DNA of 64,000 nucleotides from G963663495 sp963663495 (GCA_963663495.1 OY760427.1:4898001-4962000), one strand, 5' to 3'. Counted from the stretch's first letter, positions 28,006 to 38,112 are shown. Numbers and translations: made by a program. Notes: generated by a model from the sequence alone, not told the origin.

Positions 28006-30375
28006 ATGAAGCGCCTGCGAGGCTCCCCTGCCTGGATGTCCGCCACTAGGCTCCGTGTCCTGGTTTGTGGTCTTGGCGCCGGCCTTTTACTTCCGGTGGG
28101 CACGCTCTGGTCGCAACCCGTAGCCGGCACAATCACCGACGAGGATAACCACCCGCTTACGGGAGTACATGTCTTAGTCGACTCTCTAGGGATGGGAACC
28201 ATAACCGATGCTGTGGGCGAGTATAGCCTTCCTGATCTGCCTCGGGGTGCGCATACGCTATCCTTCCGCTCCGTAGGGTATGCAACCTCCGACCACAGTA
28301 TTACCGCTCTGGGCCAGCGAATTGAGCTCAATGTTGTCCTCGAAGTCGTCGTCGTAGAGCTGGATGAGGTCACAACGTCCGCTGACGGGGTTGAACATGA
28401 TCTTACCCGCGCAGCAGCTTCAGTGACGACGCTGGATCCCGATGATCTCAACGCGCTGCGTGGACAAACCCTCGCTGAAACACTGAGCCATTTGGCCGGC
28501 GTTACAGCGCTCACCACCGGACCCAGTATCGCGAAGCCCGTGATTCGAGGCCTTCACAGCCAGCGGCTTGTGGTACTCAATGCCGGGGTGCCGCAGGAAG
28601 GACAGCAGTGGAGCGGAGAACACGCCCCGGAGATTGATCCCTTTGCACCGGTCTCCATTGATGTGGTCCGCGGTGCGGCCGGCGTGGAATACGGACCCGG
28701 CGCGATTGGTGGCGTAATTCGGCTCGAACCGAATCCGTTGCCCGTAGAATCGGATTTGGGTGGGTTTGTATCGTTGAATGCTTTCTCGAACAATAGCCAG
28801 GTAGCCTTATCCGTGATGATTGAAAACGGCGTGGGAGCGATACCCGGGCTGGGGTGGCGAGGACAAGCAAGCATGCGGAAGGCCGGATCTGCGCGGACAC
28901 CAGATTATGTTATTGGCAATTCGGGATTTGAGGAGCTCAACGGCTCGGTGACGATCGGATATGAGGCCGATCGTGTTTTACTGCGAACCCACGCAAGCCT
29001 GTTTTCGACCGAACTTGGATTGTTCTCTGGAGCGCATATCGGCAATTATGATGACCTGCTCCGGGTCATTGCAAGGGGTGAGCCGGCTGTGGAGTATCCA
29101 TTCACCTTTGATATCGCAGCGCCTAAGCAAACGGTCAGGCACATGTTGTTCACGATGATGGCGGACATTTACGTGCGTCGCGGCAGCAAGTTAAAGGTGC
29201 AGTTTGGCGCGCAGCAGAACACCCGCCGGGAGTTTGATGCGCACCGTCGTTTCAGTGAAACTGGACAGGGACCTGATTTTGATCTTGGTCTGGCAACGCA
29301 AACGCTGGAGATTCGGTACCGTGCTGCCCCCAACGAGTCCTTTTTCTGGGCATTTGGATCGTCCGGGATGATCCAACAGAATATCAATGCGGAATCCGGC
29401 TATCTGATACCGAATTTTCGCGCGATGTCGGCGGGAGCCTATTTCCAGGCCACATGGAGGCGAACACCATGGACCGTAGAAACGGGACTGCGAGGAGATC
29501 ACCGCTGGCTGGAAGCCTACCCGCGCATCAGCCGACAGTCGGGCTTTGAGCGGCGAACGCACGAATGGACCGGCGTATCCGGCGTCGTGGGCGTAATCCG
29601 AAGGCTGGGGCACACATGGTCCCTGGCAGCCAATCTGGGTACCACTTGGAGACCGCCCGGAGTGAACGAATTGTATAGCTTTGGTGTCCATCACGGTACG
29701 GCGCAGTTCGAAATCGGGACGGCCAGCCTCGGAGGCGAACGGGGTAGAAGCCTGGACCTCACCCTGCGCCACATGGGAAAAATCACACAGTTGGAAATAA
29801 GCGCCTTCAGTAACCGGATGTCCGGGTACATCCATTTGTTTCCTCAGCAGGAGCCGCGTGTGACCATCAGGGGAGCATTTCCTTCTTTCCAGTATATGGC
29901 CACTGACGCCCTGCTGCGCGGAATTGACGGGCTGTTTTCATTAGAGCCGCGCCGATGGCTCCATTTTGATGCCCAAGGCTCCATTGTTCGCGGTACGGAC
30001 CAAGAGGCCGAAGGGCCGCTCATATTCATGCCGGCGAATCGCCTGACTCTTGGTATGGGGTTCGCACTATTTGATTCCATGATACCCGGCGAGTCCGACT
30101 TGGAAATTGAGGTAACAATGGTGGACCGCCAGGGTCGGTACCCCAAAGGAATTGATTATGCCGAACCCCCACATGGTTACACCCTTTTCAACTTTGGGTA
30201 CCATCTCGAATTGAGCTCAGGTGTGCACGCCAGTTTGACTGTTCAAAACCTGTTCAATGCAGCCTACCGCGACTATCTCAGCCGGTTTAGGTATTATGTT
30301 GACAATCCAGGGCGGAATGTCGTTCTGCGCCTATCAATTCCGATTGGAAATCAACAGCATCACCCACACACCTAG
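28006..30375 (+). CDS. TonB-dependent receptor, metal-uptake type
   Basis: A 789-aa receptor. A signal peptide (VLVCGLGAGLLLPVGTLWSQ) precedes a carboxypeptidase-regulatory-like domain (GTITDEDNHPLTGVHVLV), a plug (LAETLSHLAGVTALTTGPSI, PVIRGLHSQRLVVL, VDVVRGAAGVEYG-like) and a beta-barrel ending LRLSIPIGN. The plug sequence with GVPQEGQQWSGEHAPEIDPF is like receptors of the ZnuD type. The divergent feo operon and the following lipoprotein gene suggest metal uptake (inference). The ATG at 28006 is preferred to an upstream one at 27955. Confidence 0.92.
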   Translation: MKRLRGSPAWMSATRLRVLVCGLGAGLLLPVGTLWSQPVAGTITDEDNHPLTGVHVLVDSLGMGTITDAVGEYSLPDLPRGAHTLSFRSVGYATSDHSITALGQRIELNVVLEVVVVELDEVTTSADGVEHDLTRAAASVTTLDPDDLNALRGQTLAETLSHLAGVTALTTGPSIAKPVIRGLHSQRLVVLNAGVPQEGQQWSGEHAPEIDPFAPVSIDVVRGAAGVEYGPGAIGGVIRLEPNPLPVESDLGGFVSLNAFSNNSQVALSVMIENGVGAIPGLGWRGQASMRKAGSARTPDYVIGNSGFEELNGSVTIGYEADRVLLRTHASLFSTELGLFSGAHIGNYDDLLRVIARGEPAVEYPFTFDIAAPKQTVRHMLFTMMADIYVRRGSKLKVQFGAQQNTRREFDAHRRFSETGQGPDFDLGLATQTLEIRYRAAPNESFFWAFGSSGMIQQNINAESGYLIPNFRAMSAGAYFQATWRRTPWTVETGLRGDHRWLEAYPRISRQSGFERRTHEWTGVSGVVGVIRRLGHTWSLAANLGTTWRPPGVNELYSFGVHHGTAQFEIGTASLGGERGRSLDLTLRHMGKITQLEISAFSNRMSGYIHLFPQQEPRVTIRGAFPSFQYMATDALLRGIDGLFSLEPRRWLHFDAQGSIVRGTDQEAEGPLIFMPANRLTLGMGFALFDSMIPGESDLEIEVTMVDRQGRYPKGIDYAEPPHGYTLFNFGYHLELSSGVHASLTVQNLFNAAYRDYLSRFRYYVDNPGRNVVLRLSIPIGNQQHHPHT

Positions 30376-30387
30376 CCTACATATCCA

Positions 30388-30936
30388 ATGTTTTTTGCAA
30401 GATACGTACCATCCATTCTTTTCCTCTTTGTCGCGATGATTGCGTGCGACTCGGCGGAGCCTGACGATGACCACATCGGCGATGAAGAACTCATAACACG
30501 CATTTCAATCACCTTGGTGTCCAGTAACGGCATATCGCAAACGGCAAATGCCAAGGACCCGGACGGAGACGGGGTCGACTTCGAAATAGACACCATAACC
30601 CTGAGTTCGGGTATGACATACACGGGCAGCGTGGAATTGGCGGACGAGATTAACAATGAGGACGTTACTGAAGAGATAAGGGGGGAAGGTGACCATCATC
30701 AGTTTTTCTACGTGGTGGGCGGGGATGCCACCAGTCAAGTCACGATTCAGATTACAGACGAGGATGAGGATGGACTTCCCTTGGGACTTTCCGTTACCGT
30801 CACCGTTGCAGATGGCGGCGCGTCAACCGGTACGCTGCGCATGTTGCTAAGCCACTATGACGATGTCGTAAAGACTGGCTCCAACCGGAGCGACGAAACG
30901 GATGTGGATGTCACCTTTCCGCTGGTAATAAACTAA
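30388..30936 (+). CDS. Lipoprotein of the periplasmic-binding-fold type, receptor partner
   Basis: A 182-aa protein with a lipoprotein signal (PSILFLFVAMIACDS) and an acidic, Asp-rich body (DPDGDGVDFEIDTITL, GMTYTGSVELADEINNEDVTEEI, GDHHQFFYVV). The pattern, including the HHQFFY stretch, matches small Bacteroidota lipoproteins found directly downstream of TonB receptors and often named periplasmic-binding-fold proteins. It starts 12 nt after the receptor stop, so the two are probably co-expressed. A role in presenting metal to the receptor is inferred. Confidence 0.8.
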   Translation: MFFARYVPSILFLFVAMIACDSAEPDDDHIGDEELITRISITLVSSNGISQTANAKDPDGDGVDFEIDTITLSSGMTYTGSVELADEINNEDVTEEIRGEGDHHQFFYVVGGDATSQVTIQITDEDEDGLPLGLSVTVTVADGGASTGTLRMLLSHYDDVVKTGSNRSDETDVDVTFPLVIN

Positions 30937-31068
30937 GGTCCTGGAGCACCTGTACCGTCCATGTCATTGTTAGGCGGCCAGCCGCAAGTGCTTCTTGCGC
31001 TGCTGCGGAATGCTCGAACGGTCCTTGTGTGCAGGCATAGTGCAATGCCCTTGTAATAGTGCATCGGT

Positions 31069-31090
31069 CCTGCCGTGGCAGGCTCGTTTT
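31069..31090 (+). terminator. Candidate terminator upstream of proS
   Basis: Short hairpin CCTGC-CGTG-GCAGG followed by CTCGTTTTC, 130 bp after the lipoprotein stop and before proS. The T-run is short, so confidence is moderate. Confidence 0.4.
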
Positions 31091-31136
31091 CACTTTACTG
31101 CCGTTAGAGTGGGATTCCACCGCCATTCAATCCGTT

Positions 31137-32936
31137 ATGCGCGTTTCCTTTCTCCTCGGACAAACGCTTCGTGAAGCTCCTTCAGAAGCTGATACGGTAT
31201 CCCATGCCATGCTTTTGCGGGCGGGCTACGTTCGCCAGTTGGCTGCCGGTTTATTCAGTAATCTGCCGCTGGCCCAGAGATCCCTTCAAAAAATTGAGCA
31301 GATCCTGCGCGAAGAAATGAACGCGATCCAAGGTCAGGAAATGTGCATGCCCGTGGTGCACCCTGCCGAATTGTGGCAGAAGACCGGCCGTTGGTATGAG
31401 ATCGGTGACACCATGGGTCGGCTCAAGGATCGCAGGGGGCGGGATCTGGTGCTGGCCATGACCCACGAAGAGGTGGTAGCGCATCTGTGCAAGACGGAAA
31501 TCCGCTCGTACCGCCAGCTGCCGATGATGGTCTACCACATACAGACCAAGTTTCGCGACGAACCGCGTGCCCGGGGCGGACTTATCCGAACGCGAGAATT
31601 CGTAATGAAGGACTCCTATACGTTGGACGCTAGCGAGGAGGGCCTGCATGAGCAGTACATACGACACTACGATGCCTACCACCGCATTGGTGTGCGGGCA
31701 GGCTTAAAGCTTGTGGCAGTGCGCAGCGATGTCGGGATGATGGGTGGTAAGATTGCACACGAATTCATGTACATCAGCCCTTCGGGGGAAGACTCGCTCG
31801 CGATTTGCGACGCAACCGGGTATGCATCCAACCTTGAAGTCGCAGATTTTCGCAAGGAACCCGCGGACAGCGGGCCGCCACGCCCGTTAGAGCGTGTGCA
31901 CACTCCCGGGGCCGCTACCATTGATGATCTTTCGGCTTGCTTGGGCATTGCGAGTGAGAATACCGCCAAGATGGTTTTCTTTACGGGTGATTTCGGACCG
32001 AACGTACCACGGCGGATCGTGATTGGCCTGGTGCGCGGAGATATGGAGGTTAATGTCCTGCAGCTCGGTTACCTGGCAGGGGCCCGTGAGCTACTCCCTG
32101 CCGATGATGAGGACATTGTTGCCATAGGGGCCACGCCCGGATTCGCATCCCCGTACGGCATAGATAGAGAGAAGGCGCTGGTAGTTGCGGACGATCTCGT
32201 CGCCAAGAGCACCAACTTGGTGGTAGGGGCCAACGAGAAGGATTACCACTTTACTGGAGCAAATTATGGGCGCGACTACGACGCCGATATCGTGGGGCCG
32301 ATCGCACTGGCATACGATGGCGCTCCTGACCCGATTGCTGGCAAACCGTTGCGTGTAGTCCGCGGGATTGAGGTAGGCAACATTTTCCAGCTGGGAACCC
32401 GGTATAGCGCTGCGCTTGGTGCGACATTTACTAACGAATCCGGGCAGGAGCGCCCAATCTTCATGGGCTCGTACGGTATCGGTGTTGGCCGTATGCTGGC
32501 TTGTATCGCGGAGGAGTATGCAGATGATTACGGGATGAACCTCCCCGTGTCCGTTGCGCCGTTCCACCTGGTGCTCATCGTACTATCCAGAAACCCGGAA
32601 GTGCGCCGGAAGGCGGAGATGCTGTACGCGGCCCTCCAGGAAGCAGAAGTGGAGGTCCTGTTTGATGATCGGCAAGCAAGCCCGGGTGTCAAGTTTGCTG
32701 ACGCCGATCTTCGCGGCATGCCCTTGCGTGTCACTGTTTCGGAACGATCCCTGCGCCGCGGAGGCGCAGAGTTCGGCCTCCGACGCTCCAGGAACATGGA
32801 CATCATCTCATTGGATGATGTCCCGGCGCGTGCACGGAGGGTCATTGAGCGACTCCATGCTGAGATGGAGCAACGCCCGTCGCCTACTTGGGCTTCCGAC
32901 CGCCGGACGGAAGCCCCTCCTCAACGAGCTTCATAA
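31137..32936 (+). CDS. proS: Proline--tRNA ligase
   Basis: A 599-aa class II synthetase of the bacterial type, with an INS editing domain between motifs 2 and 3. Motif 1 and 2 blocks (LLRAGYVRQLAAGLFSNLPL, TKFRDEPRARGGLIRTREFV) are followed by the editing insertion (about 235-390) and motif 3 (GSYGIGVGRMLACIAEE). A C-terminal anticodon-binding domain follows. The ATG at 31137 begins the family N-terminus (MRVSFLLGQTLREAP); an upstream ATG at 31059 adds unrelated residues. The 3' end overlaps thrS by 53 bp in convergent orientation. Confidence 0.95.
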   Translation: MRVSFLLGQTLREAPSEADTVSHAMLLRAGYVRQLAAGLFSNLPLAQRSLQKIEQILREEMNAIQGQEMCMPVVHPAELWQKTGRWYEIGDTMGRLKDRRGRDLVLAMTHEEVVAHLCKTEIRSYRQLPMMVYHIQTKFRDEPRARGGLIRTREFVMKDSYTLDASEEGLHEQYIRHYDAYHRIGVRAGLKLVAVRSDVGMMGGKIAHEFMYISPSGEDSLAICDATGYASNLEVADFRKEPADSGPPRPLERVHTPGAATIDDLSACLGIASENTAKMVFFTGDFGPNVPRRIVIGLVRGDMEVNVLQLGYLAGARELLPADDEDIVAIGATPGFASPYGIDREKALVVADDLVAKSTNLVVGANEKDYHFTGANYGRDYDADIVGPIALAYDGAPDPIAGKPLRVVRGIEVGNIFQLGTRYSAALGATFTNESGQERPIFMGSYGIGVGRMLACIAEEYADDYGMNLPVSVAPFHLVLIVLSRNPEVRRKAEMLYAALQEAEVEVLFDDRQASPGVKFADADLRGMPLRVTVSERSLRRGGAEFGLRRSRNMDIISLDDVPARARRVIERLHAEMEQRPSPTWASDRRTEAPPQRAS

Positions 32937-34680
32937 ATGCTTCAACCGGCATCGCCCCGAGGGTTTCACCGCTCCGAGGCCGCACTGACACCGTTTCGTG
33001 TTCCACTTCGCGGGCGCCTACCACCAGCATAAAGGGCACTTTGTCCAGCTGGGCCTCACGGATCTTGTACCCTACTTTCTCTGCACGCTCGTCAACATGC
33101 ACGCGTAACCCGGCAACCTTCAGGCGCGCGGCGACACCAGTTGCGTAGGATATCTGTGCGTCTGCGATGGGCAGGACGCGCACCTGTTCGGGCGCCAGCC
33201 ATGACGGAAACGCTCCGCCGCAGTGTTCAATCAGCACGCCTATGAAGCGCTCCAGTGATCCGAAAGGTGCCCGGTGGATCATAGCCGGACGGTGCCGATT
33301 GTCATCGGCACCTATGTATGTCAGATCAAAACGCTCGGGAAGGTTGTAATCCAGTTGCACGGTCCCTAACTGCCACTGTCGTCCTAGTGCATCCCGTACC
33401 ATGAAGTCCACCTTCGGCCCATAGAAGGCAGCTTCCCCCAGCGCCTCCCGTGCTTGCAAGCCCATTTGGCGTACCACACTGCGAATAGCTTCTTCCGCAT
33501 CGTCCCAAAGGGATGGATCCCCGACATACTTCTTGCTGTCTGCCGGATCCCGGAGTGACAATTGCACATGAAAATCCTCAAACCCTAGCGCCCTCAGAAC
33601 GGTGAGGGCCAAGTCTATCGCGTCGCCAAACTCTTCCTTCACCTGATCGTGCCGACAGAAGATGTGCGCATCATCCACCGTAAAGCCACGTACCCGCGTA
33701 AGCCCGCCCAGCTCACCTGTTTGCTCGAAGCGATACACCTGCCCAAACTCGGCAAGTCGCACAGGCAATTCCCGATAACTGCGGCGCCGATCGGCGTAAA
33801 TCTGGATGTGGTGAGGGCAGTTCATGGGACGCAGCAGATAACCATCCTCGTTGCCCACCATCATGGCGGGAAACTGGCTCCCACTGTAGTAGGGGTAATG
33901 CCCACTAGTTCGATATAAATCAAGCCGACCAATATGGGGTGTAATCACAGGCTGGTAGCCCCTCTGGAGCTGCTCCCGCTTCAGGAAACTAACGAGGGTT
34001 TCTCGCAGAATGGCACCTTTGGGGAGCCACAGCGGTAGGCCTGGACCCACACGCTTACTGAATGTGAACAGCCGCAGTTGCTTTCCCAGCCGGCGGTGAT
34101 CTCGAGCACGGGCAAGCTCAAGGCGCTTGAGGTACGCATCCAGGGCAGTACGATTGCGCCATGCTGTCCCGTAGATGCGTGTGAGCTGCGCATTGTCCGC
34201 ATTACCACGCCAGTACGCACCAGCCACGGTCAGCAGCTTCACGGCATTTGCTTTGATGTACCCCGTATGGGGAACATGAGGGCCGCGGCACAGGTCCACA
34301 AATGTGTCCTGCTGATATACGGTAATGGAAGCTTCGGGGTCGGCCGATATCTCGTCAATTAATTCGAGCTTGTAGGGGTTGTCCCGGAACAGCGTGCGTG
34401 CCTCGTCCGCTGTGACCTCGCGGCGGATGAAGGGATGGCGGCCTTTGATAATTTTGCGCATGCGCGCCTCAATAGCCTGAAGCTCTTCCTCGCGTGGTGC
34501 CCGCGGCATTGCAAAGTCATAATAGAAACGGTCCTCAATCGGAGGGCCGATGGTCGGTTTGGCCTGTGGGAATGCTTCCAGCACGGCCTGTGCCAACACA
34601 TGGGCTGTTGAGTGCCGTATCCTGTACAGCTGTGGGTCGTAATTGTCAGGGGTATCGTTTTGCGCAGAGTCCATGGACAT
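32884..34680 (-). CDS. thrS: Threonine--tRNA ligase lacking the TGS domain
   Basis: A 598-aa class II synthetase. It begins directly at the N2 editing domain (YRIRHSTAHVLAQAVLEAFP, with the HxxxH metal site) and lacks the about 60-residue TGS domain of E. coli ThrRS. The catalytic core (GPGLPLWLPKGAILRETLV, LRPMNCPHHIQIY with the zinc ligands, VRGFTVDDAHIFC, HRAPFGSLERFIGVLIEH) and the anticodon domain are complete. The gene converges on proS with a 53-bp overlap of coding ends. Confidence 0.95.
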   Translation of the reverse strand: MSMDSAQNDTPDNYDPQLYRIRHSTAHVLAQAVLEAFPQAKPTIGPPIEDRFYYDFAMPRAPREEELQAIEARMRKIIKGRHPFIRREVTADEARTLFRDNPYKLELIDEISADPEASITVYQQDTFVDLCRGPHVPHTGYIKANAVKLLTVAGAYWRGNADNAQLTRIYGTAWRNRTALDAYLKRLELARARDHRRLGKQLRLFTFSKRVGPGLPLWLPKGAILRETLVSFLKREQLQRGYQPVITPHIGRLDLYRTSGHYPYYSGSQFPAMMVGNEDGYLLRPMNCPHHIQIYADRRRSYRELPVRLAEFGQVYRFEQTGELGGLTRVRGFTVDDAHIFCRHDQVKEEFGDAIDLALTVLRALGFEDFHVQLSLRDPADSKKYVGDPSLWDDAEEAIRSVVRQMGLQAREALGEAAFYGPKVDFMVRDALGRQWQLGTVQLDYNLPERFDLTYIGADDNRHRPAMIHRAPFGSLERFIGVLIEHCGGAFPSWLAPEQVRVLPIADAQISYATGVAARLKVAGLRVHVDERAEKVGYKIREAQLDKVPFMLVVGAREVEHETVSVRPRSGETLGAMPVEAFMKLVEEGLPSGGRKPK

Positions 34681-35037
34681 CTTTTATTGGCGTGAGGTCT
34701 GAAACCCCGCCCCTTGGCAGCCGTGTTCCGCCTGCGTGGCGCCTTGTAGGGTCAGCCGGCCGCCGCATCCTGCAAAGCTTGCCCTGCCGTCTGCCCAGTT
34801 CAGATACTTTACGGGGTGTGATATTGATCTGTCTTTGCAAGTTCCGTGTAGTGATTGGTTCTTTCAGGAGGTGCGGAGCTCTTGGGATGGAGTGATGTTT
34901 GCACCCGGATGAGGGTACTGGTTCAACGCTAGACTTAGGCTTTGGGAAATACCTGTCCGCACGAGGTAACCACCCACGACGACCGCTCCACTCGCCCAAC
35001 GTCATATTACCCGTCGGACTGTTATGACCTAAGAATA
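34681..35037. other. No gene recognised
   Basis: Between thrS and the solo tnpB-element end. It must contain the thrS promoter, but no box is clear and no coding frame is convincing. Confidence 0.45.
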
Positions 35038-35079
35038 GGGAATTATATACGTGAGTGACCAACTGCACACAGTGAGGCA
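35038..35079 (-). repeat. Solo right end of the tnpB element (relic H)
   Basis: A 42-bp match to the right terminus of the tnpB elements (GGGAATTATATACGTGAGTG onward), broken off after GTGAGGCA. The neighbouring 8-mer is TATTCTTA when read outward. It shows that a copy once inserted here and was then deleted. Confidence 0.8.
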
Positions 35080-35266
35080 ACGATCCCGGTGCAGAATCCA
35101 AAGAAGAAGGAAGGAAAGATGCATCACGGCTATTTTCGGGTATCCTATCCGTCCGCATCAACCGACCGGTTGCAGGCGCGCATCTGTACTCACATCAAGG
35201 ACTTTGATCATGCACTATTTCACTTAACTTTGGATCTTATGGCACGCGACCAGCAGCCGCAATACC

Positions 35267-37375
35267 TTGATAACGATGCACAATTCACGTTCTCACGCAA
35301 TCACCTGCCTCATGCATTCTGCATGGGCATCCGCATTACCATTTCTTATTGCCGTCAACGCGCTGGTGTTCGTCCGGTCAACACCGGCACAAGAAACCCC
35401 GTTCACGCTGAAACAGGTGATGAGTGCTCCGTTTCCGTCGGATCTGGTAGGCGCTGGTAACTCGTTTGCATGGGTCGTTAATGACGAAGGAATCCGGAAC
35501 ATCTTTGCAGCTACGGCCCCCGAGTATTCCACCCGTCAGCTCACGCCATATACAAAGGACGATGGCCAAGCCTTGGGAAGTCTCGTGTTCAATGCCACAG
35601 GAGATACATTGGTATTTGTTCGCGGCGGAAATCCGAACCGAAAAGGTACCATTCCCAATCCAGCCCATAATCCAGAATCCGCTGAGCAAGCTATCTGGCG
35701 TATTGGACCAAAAGAGCCTGTCAAGTTGGCTGAGGGAAGCAATCCGGTCATTCATGCGGGCGTCGTGGCGTTTACCCGCAACGGCGCTGCTTATTCGGTG
35801 CCGCTCTCCGGCCACAATGAGCAGGAGCGGTTGTTTGCTGCTCGGGGCTCCACATCGTCGCTGCGGTGGTCTCCTGACGGAAGCATGCTGGCATTTGTCA
35901 GTCTGCGTGGCACGCATGCTCTCATTGGCATTTACGATATAGTGTCGAATACCGTGCGCTTCCTTGCTCCCAGCTCGGACAGTGATAGTAATCCGACATG
36001 GTCACCCGATGGACGGCAGATTGCCTTCTTACGTCGTTCAGCGAGCTCGCGACGTTCTCTGTTTGTGCCTGTGATGGATGGACAACCATGGTCCATCATC
36101 GTGGTGGATGTGGATCAGGGTCACGCTACAACTGTCTGGCGTGCCGACGAAGGTCCGGGCAGCGTTTTTCGCGGGATCGCAGCCTCCAATCAGCTGTTTT
36201 GGGCCTCGGGTGATCACATCGTCTTCCCCTGGGAGAGATCTGGGTGGACTCATCTGTATAGAGTGAGTGCAGCCGGGGGCACAGCGATGCAACTCACAGA
36301 TGGCCCATTTGAGGTTGAAGAGGTTACGCTTTCTGCCGATCGCAAACACGCGATATATACATCGAACCAAGACGACCCCCATCGTCGGCATATGTGGACC
36401 GTTGCTGTGGATGGATCGGACCATGCGCGCCTGACCCTTGAAAGCGGCATTGAATGGTCTCCCACGATCAACGACCATGAGTTGGCCTTCATTGGTGCGG
36501 GAGCGACGGAGCCTGCACGCGTGTTCCTGCATGGAGCAGCACATCGTCCCCTTATGGAGGCAACCGACTTCCCAGCACCACTTCTGGTGGAGCCTCAGAG
36601 CGTTGATATCACGGCGGCCGATGGACTCATAGTACCTGGCCAACTATTTCTGCCTCATGATATCCCTCCGGGAGAGCAAAGGCCTGCAGTGGTCTTCCTC
36701 CACGGTGGCTCCCGGCGACAAATGCTGCTTGGATGGCATTATAGGGGGTACTACAACAAGGCCTACGCACTGAATCAGTACCTGACCGGGATGGGCATGG
36801 TGGTGCTGAGCGTCAATTACCGCAGCGGAACTGGCTATGGACTAGAATTTCGGGAGGCCGCAAACTATGGACGTGCGGGTGGATCGGAGTTCTTTGATGT
36901 GCTAGGCGCGGGACTTTACCTGAAGAACCGGTCCGATGTAGCACCTGATAAGATTGGACTGTGGGGCGGATCGTACGGCGGATACTTGACCGCACTTGGA
37001 TTGGCAAGGGCGTCCAATCTTTTTGCGGCGGGCGTTGACATCCACGGGGTACATGATTGGAACCTCGGCATACAAAACTTTGACCCCAGCTACGAGCCTT
37101 TGGAAGACCCAGACGGCGCCAGAACAGCATTTGATGCCTCGCCGATGGCCCATCTTGACGACTGGCGCTCGCCCGTGCTTGTCATCCATGGCGACGACGA
37201 CCGGAATGTAGCGTTCAAGGAAACCGTCCTTCTGGTCGAAGCTCTACGGGCGCGCGGCGTTTATGTTGAACAACTAGTCTTCCCTGATGAGGTGCACAAT
37301 TTCTTGCTGCACCGATCTTGGGTGGAGGCATACGATGCAAGCGCCAATTTCCTGCGGAGGATGTTCGAATGGTGA
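35267..37375 (+). CDS. S9 family serine peptidase (prolyl oligopeptidase type), exported
   Basis: Up to 702 aa. A signal peptide (SALPFLIAVNALVFV, cleavage near TPAQ) is followed by a WD40-like beta-propeller (repeated SPDG/PTWSPDGRQIAFL blocks) and a C-terminal alpha/beta hydrolase. The catalytic triad is visible: S569 in GGSYGG, D645 in HGDDDRNV and H676 in DEVHN. Such enzymes remove dipeptides or cleave small peptides in the periplasm. A downstream ATG at 35312 gives a tidier signal peptide and may be the true start. It overlaps the next gene by 7 bp. Confidence 0.92.
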   Translation: MITMHNSRSHAITCLMHSAWASALPFLIAVNALVFVRSTPAQETPFTLKQVMSAPFPSDLVGAGNSFAWVVNDEGIRNIFAATAPEYSTRQLTPYTKDDGQALGSLVFNATGDTLVFVRGGNPNRKGTIPNPAHNPESAEQAIWRIGPKEPVKLAEGSNPVIHAGVVAFTRNGAAYSVPLSGHNEQERLFAARGSTSSLRWSPDGSMLAFVSLRGTHALIGIYDIVSNTVRFLAPSSDSDSNPTWSPDGRQIAFLRRSASSRRSLFVPVMDGQPWSIIVVDVDQGHATTVWRADEGPGSVFRGIAASNQLFWASGDHIVFPWERSGWTHLYRVSAAGGTAMQLTDGPFEVEEVTLSADRKHAIYTSNQDDPHRRHMWTVAVDGSDHARLTLESGIEWSPTINDHELAFIGAGATEPARVFLHGAAHRPLMEATDFPAPLLVEPQSVDITAADGLIVPGQLFLPHDIPPGEQRPAVVFLHGGSRRQMLLGWHYRGYYNKAYALNQYLTGMGMVVLSVNYRSGTGYGLEFREAANYGRAGGSEFFDVLGAGLYLKNRSDVAPDKIGLWGGSYGGYLTALGLARASNLFAAGVDIHGVHDWNLGIQNFDPSYEPLEDPDGARTAFDASPMAHLDDWRSPVLVIHGDDDRNVAFKETVLLVEALRARGVYVEQLVFPDEVHNFLLHRSWVEAYDASANFLRRMFEW

Positions 37376-38076
37376 CGGCCGCGCACATTCAGGAAGCTCT
37401 CGCAGCTGAAGCAGACCCCGCCAAAGCTGCGCATCTGCAAGGCTTCTTCAAGACTGGGAAGGGACAATATGGAGAGGGAGACCTGTTCCGTGGTATCCGG
37501 GTCCCCGTGCTCCGGAAAATCGCAAAGCGCACCAAGGCGGTGTCTCTTACTGAGACCATAACACTCTTGAAATCTGCCTACCACGAAGACCGTTTTGTGG
37601 CGCTGGTCCTGCTCACGATGGCATTCGCAGAAGCCGACGATACTACCAAGTCCCAAATTTATCGGCTATACCTCAGCCACACGCAGTGGATCAATAACTG
37701 GGACTTGGTAGATACATCGGCGCACAAGATAGTCGGACCATACCTTGAGAACCGAGACCGATCTATACTCCTGGAGTTGGCTCGCTCTTCCCTCCTCTGG
37801 GAGCGCCGCATCGCCATTATATCAACATTGCACTACATAAAGTCTGATGAGTACGGCGACACGATCGCTATCTCTACGGTTTTACTGCGCGATCCCGAAC
37901 CATTAATTCACAAGGCGGTCGGATGGATGTTGCGTGAGGTGGGGAAGCGCAATTTGCAGGTCGAAGAGGACTTTCTGCAGCAGCATTACCGAAGCATGCC
38001 GCGGACGATGCTCCGCTATGCTATTGAGCGCTTCCACGAGCCGATACGAAAGGCTTACCTGGAAGGTCGGGTCTAA
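37369..38076 (+). CDS. DNA alkylation repair protein (AlkD-like)
   Basis: A 235-aa all-helical HEAT-like repeat protein of the AlkD/DNA alkylation repair family, which removes alkylated bases. Family blocks: FFKTGKGQYGEGDLFRGIRV, WINNWDLVDTSAHKIVGPYL, LWERRIAIISTLHYIK, IHKAVGWMLREVGKRN. The ATG at 37369 overlaps the S9 peptidase stop (ATGGTGA region), indicating coupling; an upstream ATG at 37318 lies inside the peptidase and adds unrelated residues. Confidence 0.92.
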   Translation: MVTAAHIQEALAAEADPAKAAHLQGFFKTGKGQYGEGDLFRGIRVPVLRKIAKRTKAVSLTETITLLKSAYHEDRFVALVLLTMAFAEADDTTKSQIYRLYLSHTQWINNWDLVDTSAHKIVGPYLENRDRSILLELARSSLLWERRIAIISTLHYIKSDEYGDTIAISTVLLRDPEPLIHKAVGWMLREVGKRNLQVEEDFLQQHYRSMPRTMLRYAIERFHEPIRKAYLEGRV

Positions 38077-38112
38077 GTCCAGACAATCAATCACCACTAC
38101 AGAGAGTCCAAG

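Noticed and set aside
35089..35460. 123-codon frame upstream of the S9 peptidase
   Set aside because: It overlaps the peptidase signal-peptide region in another frame and shows no recognisable domain; treated as chance.
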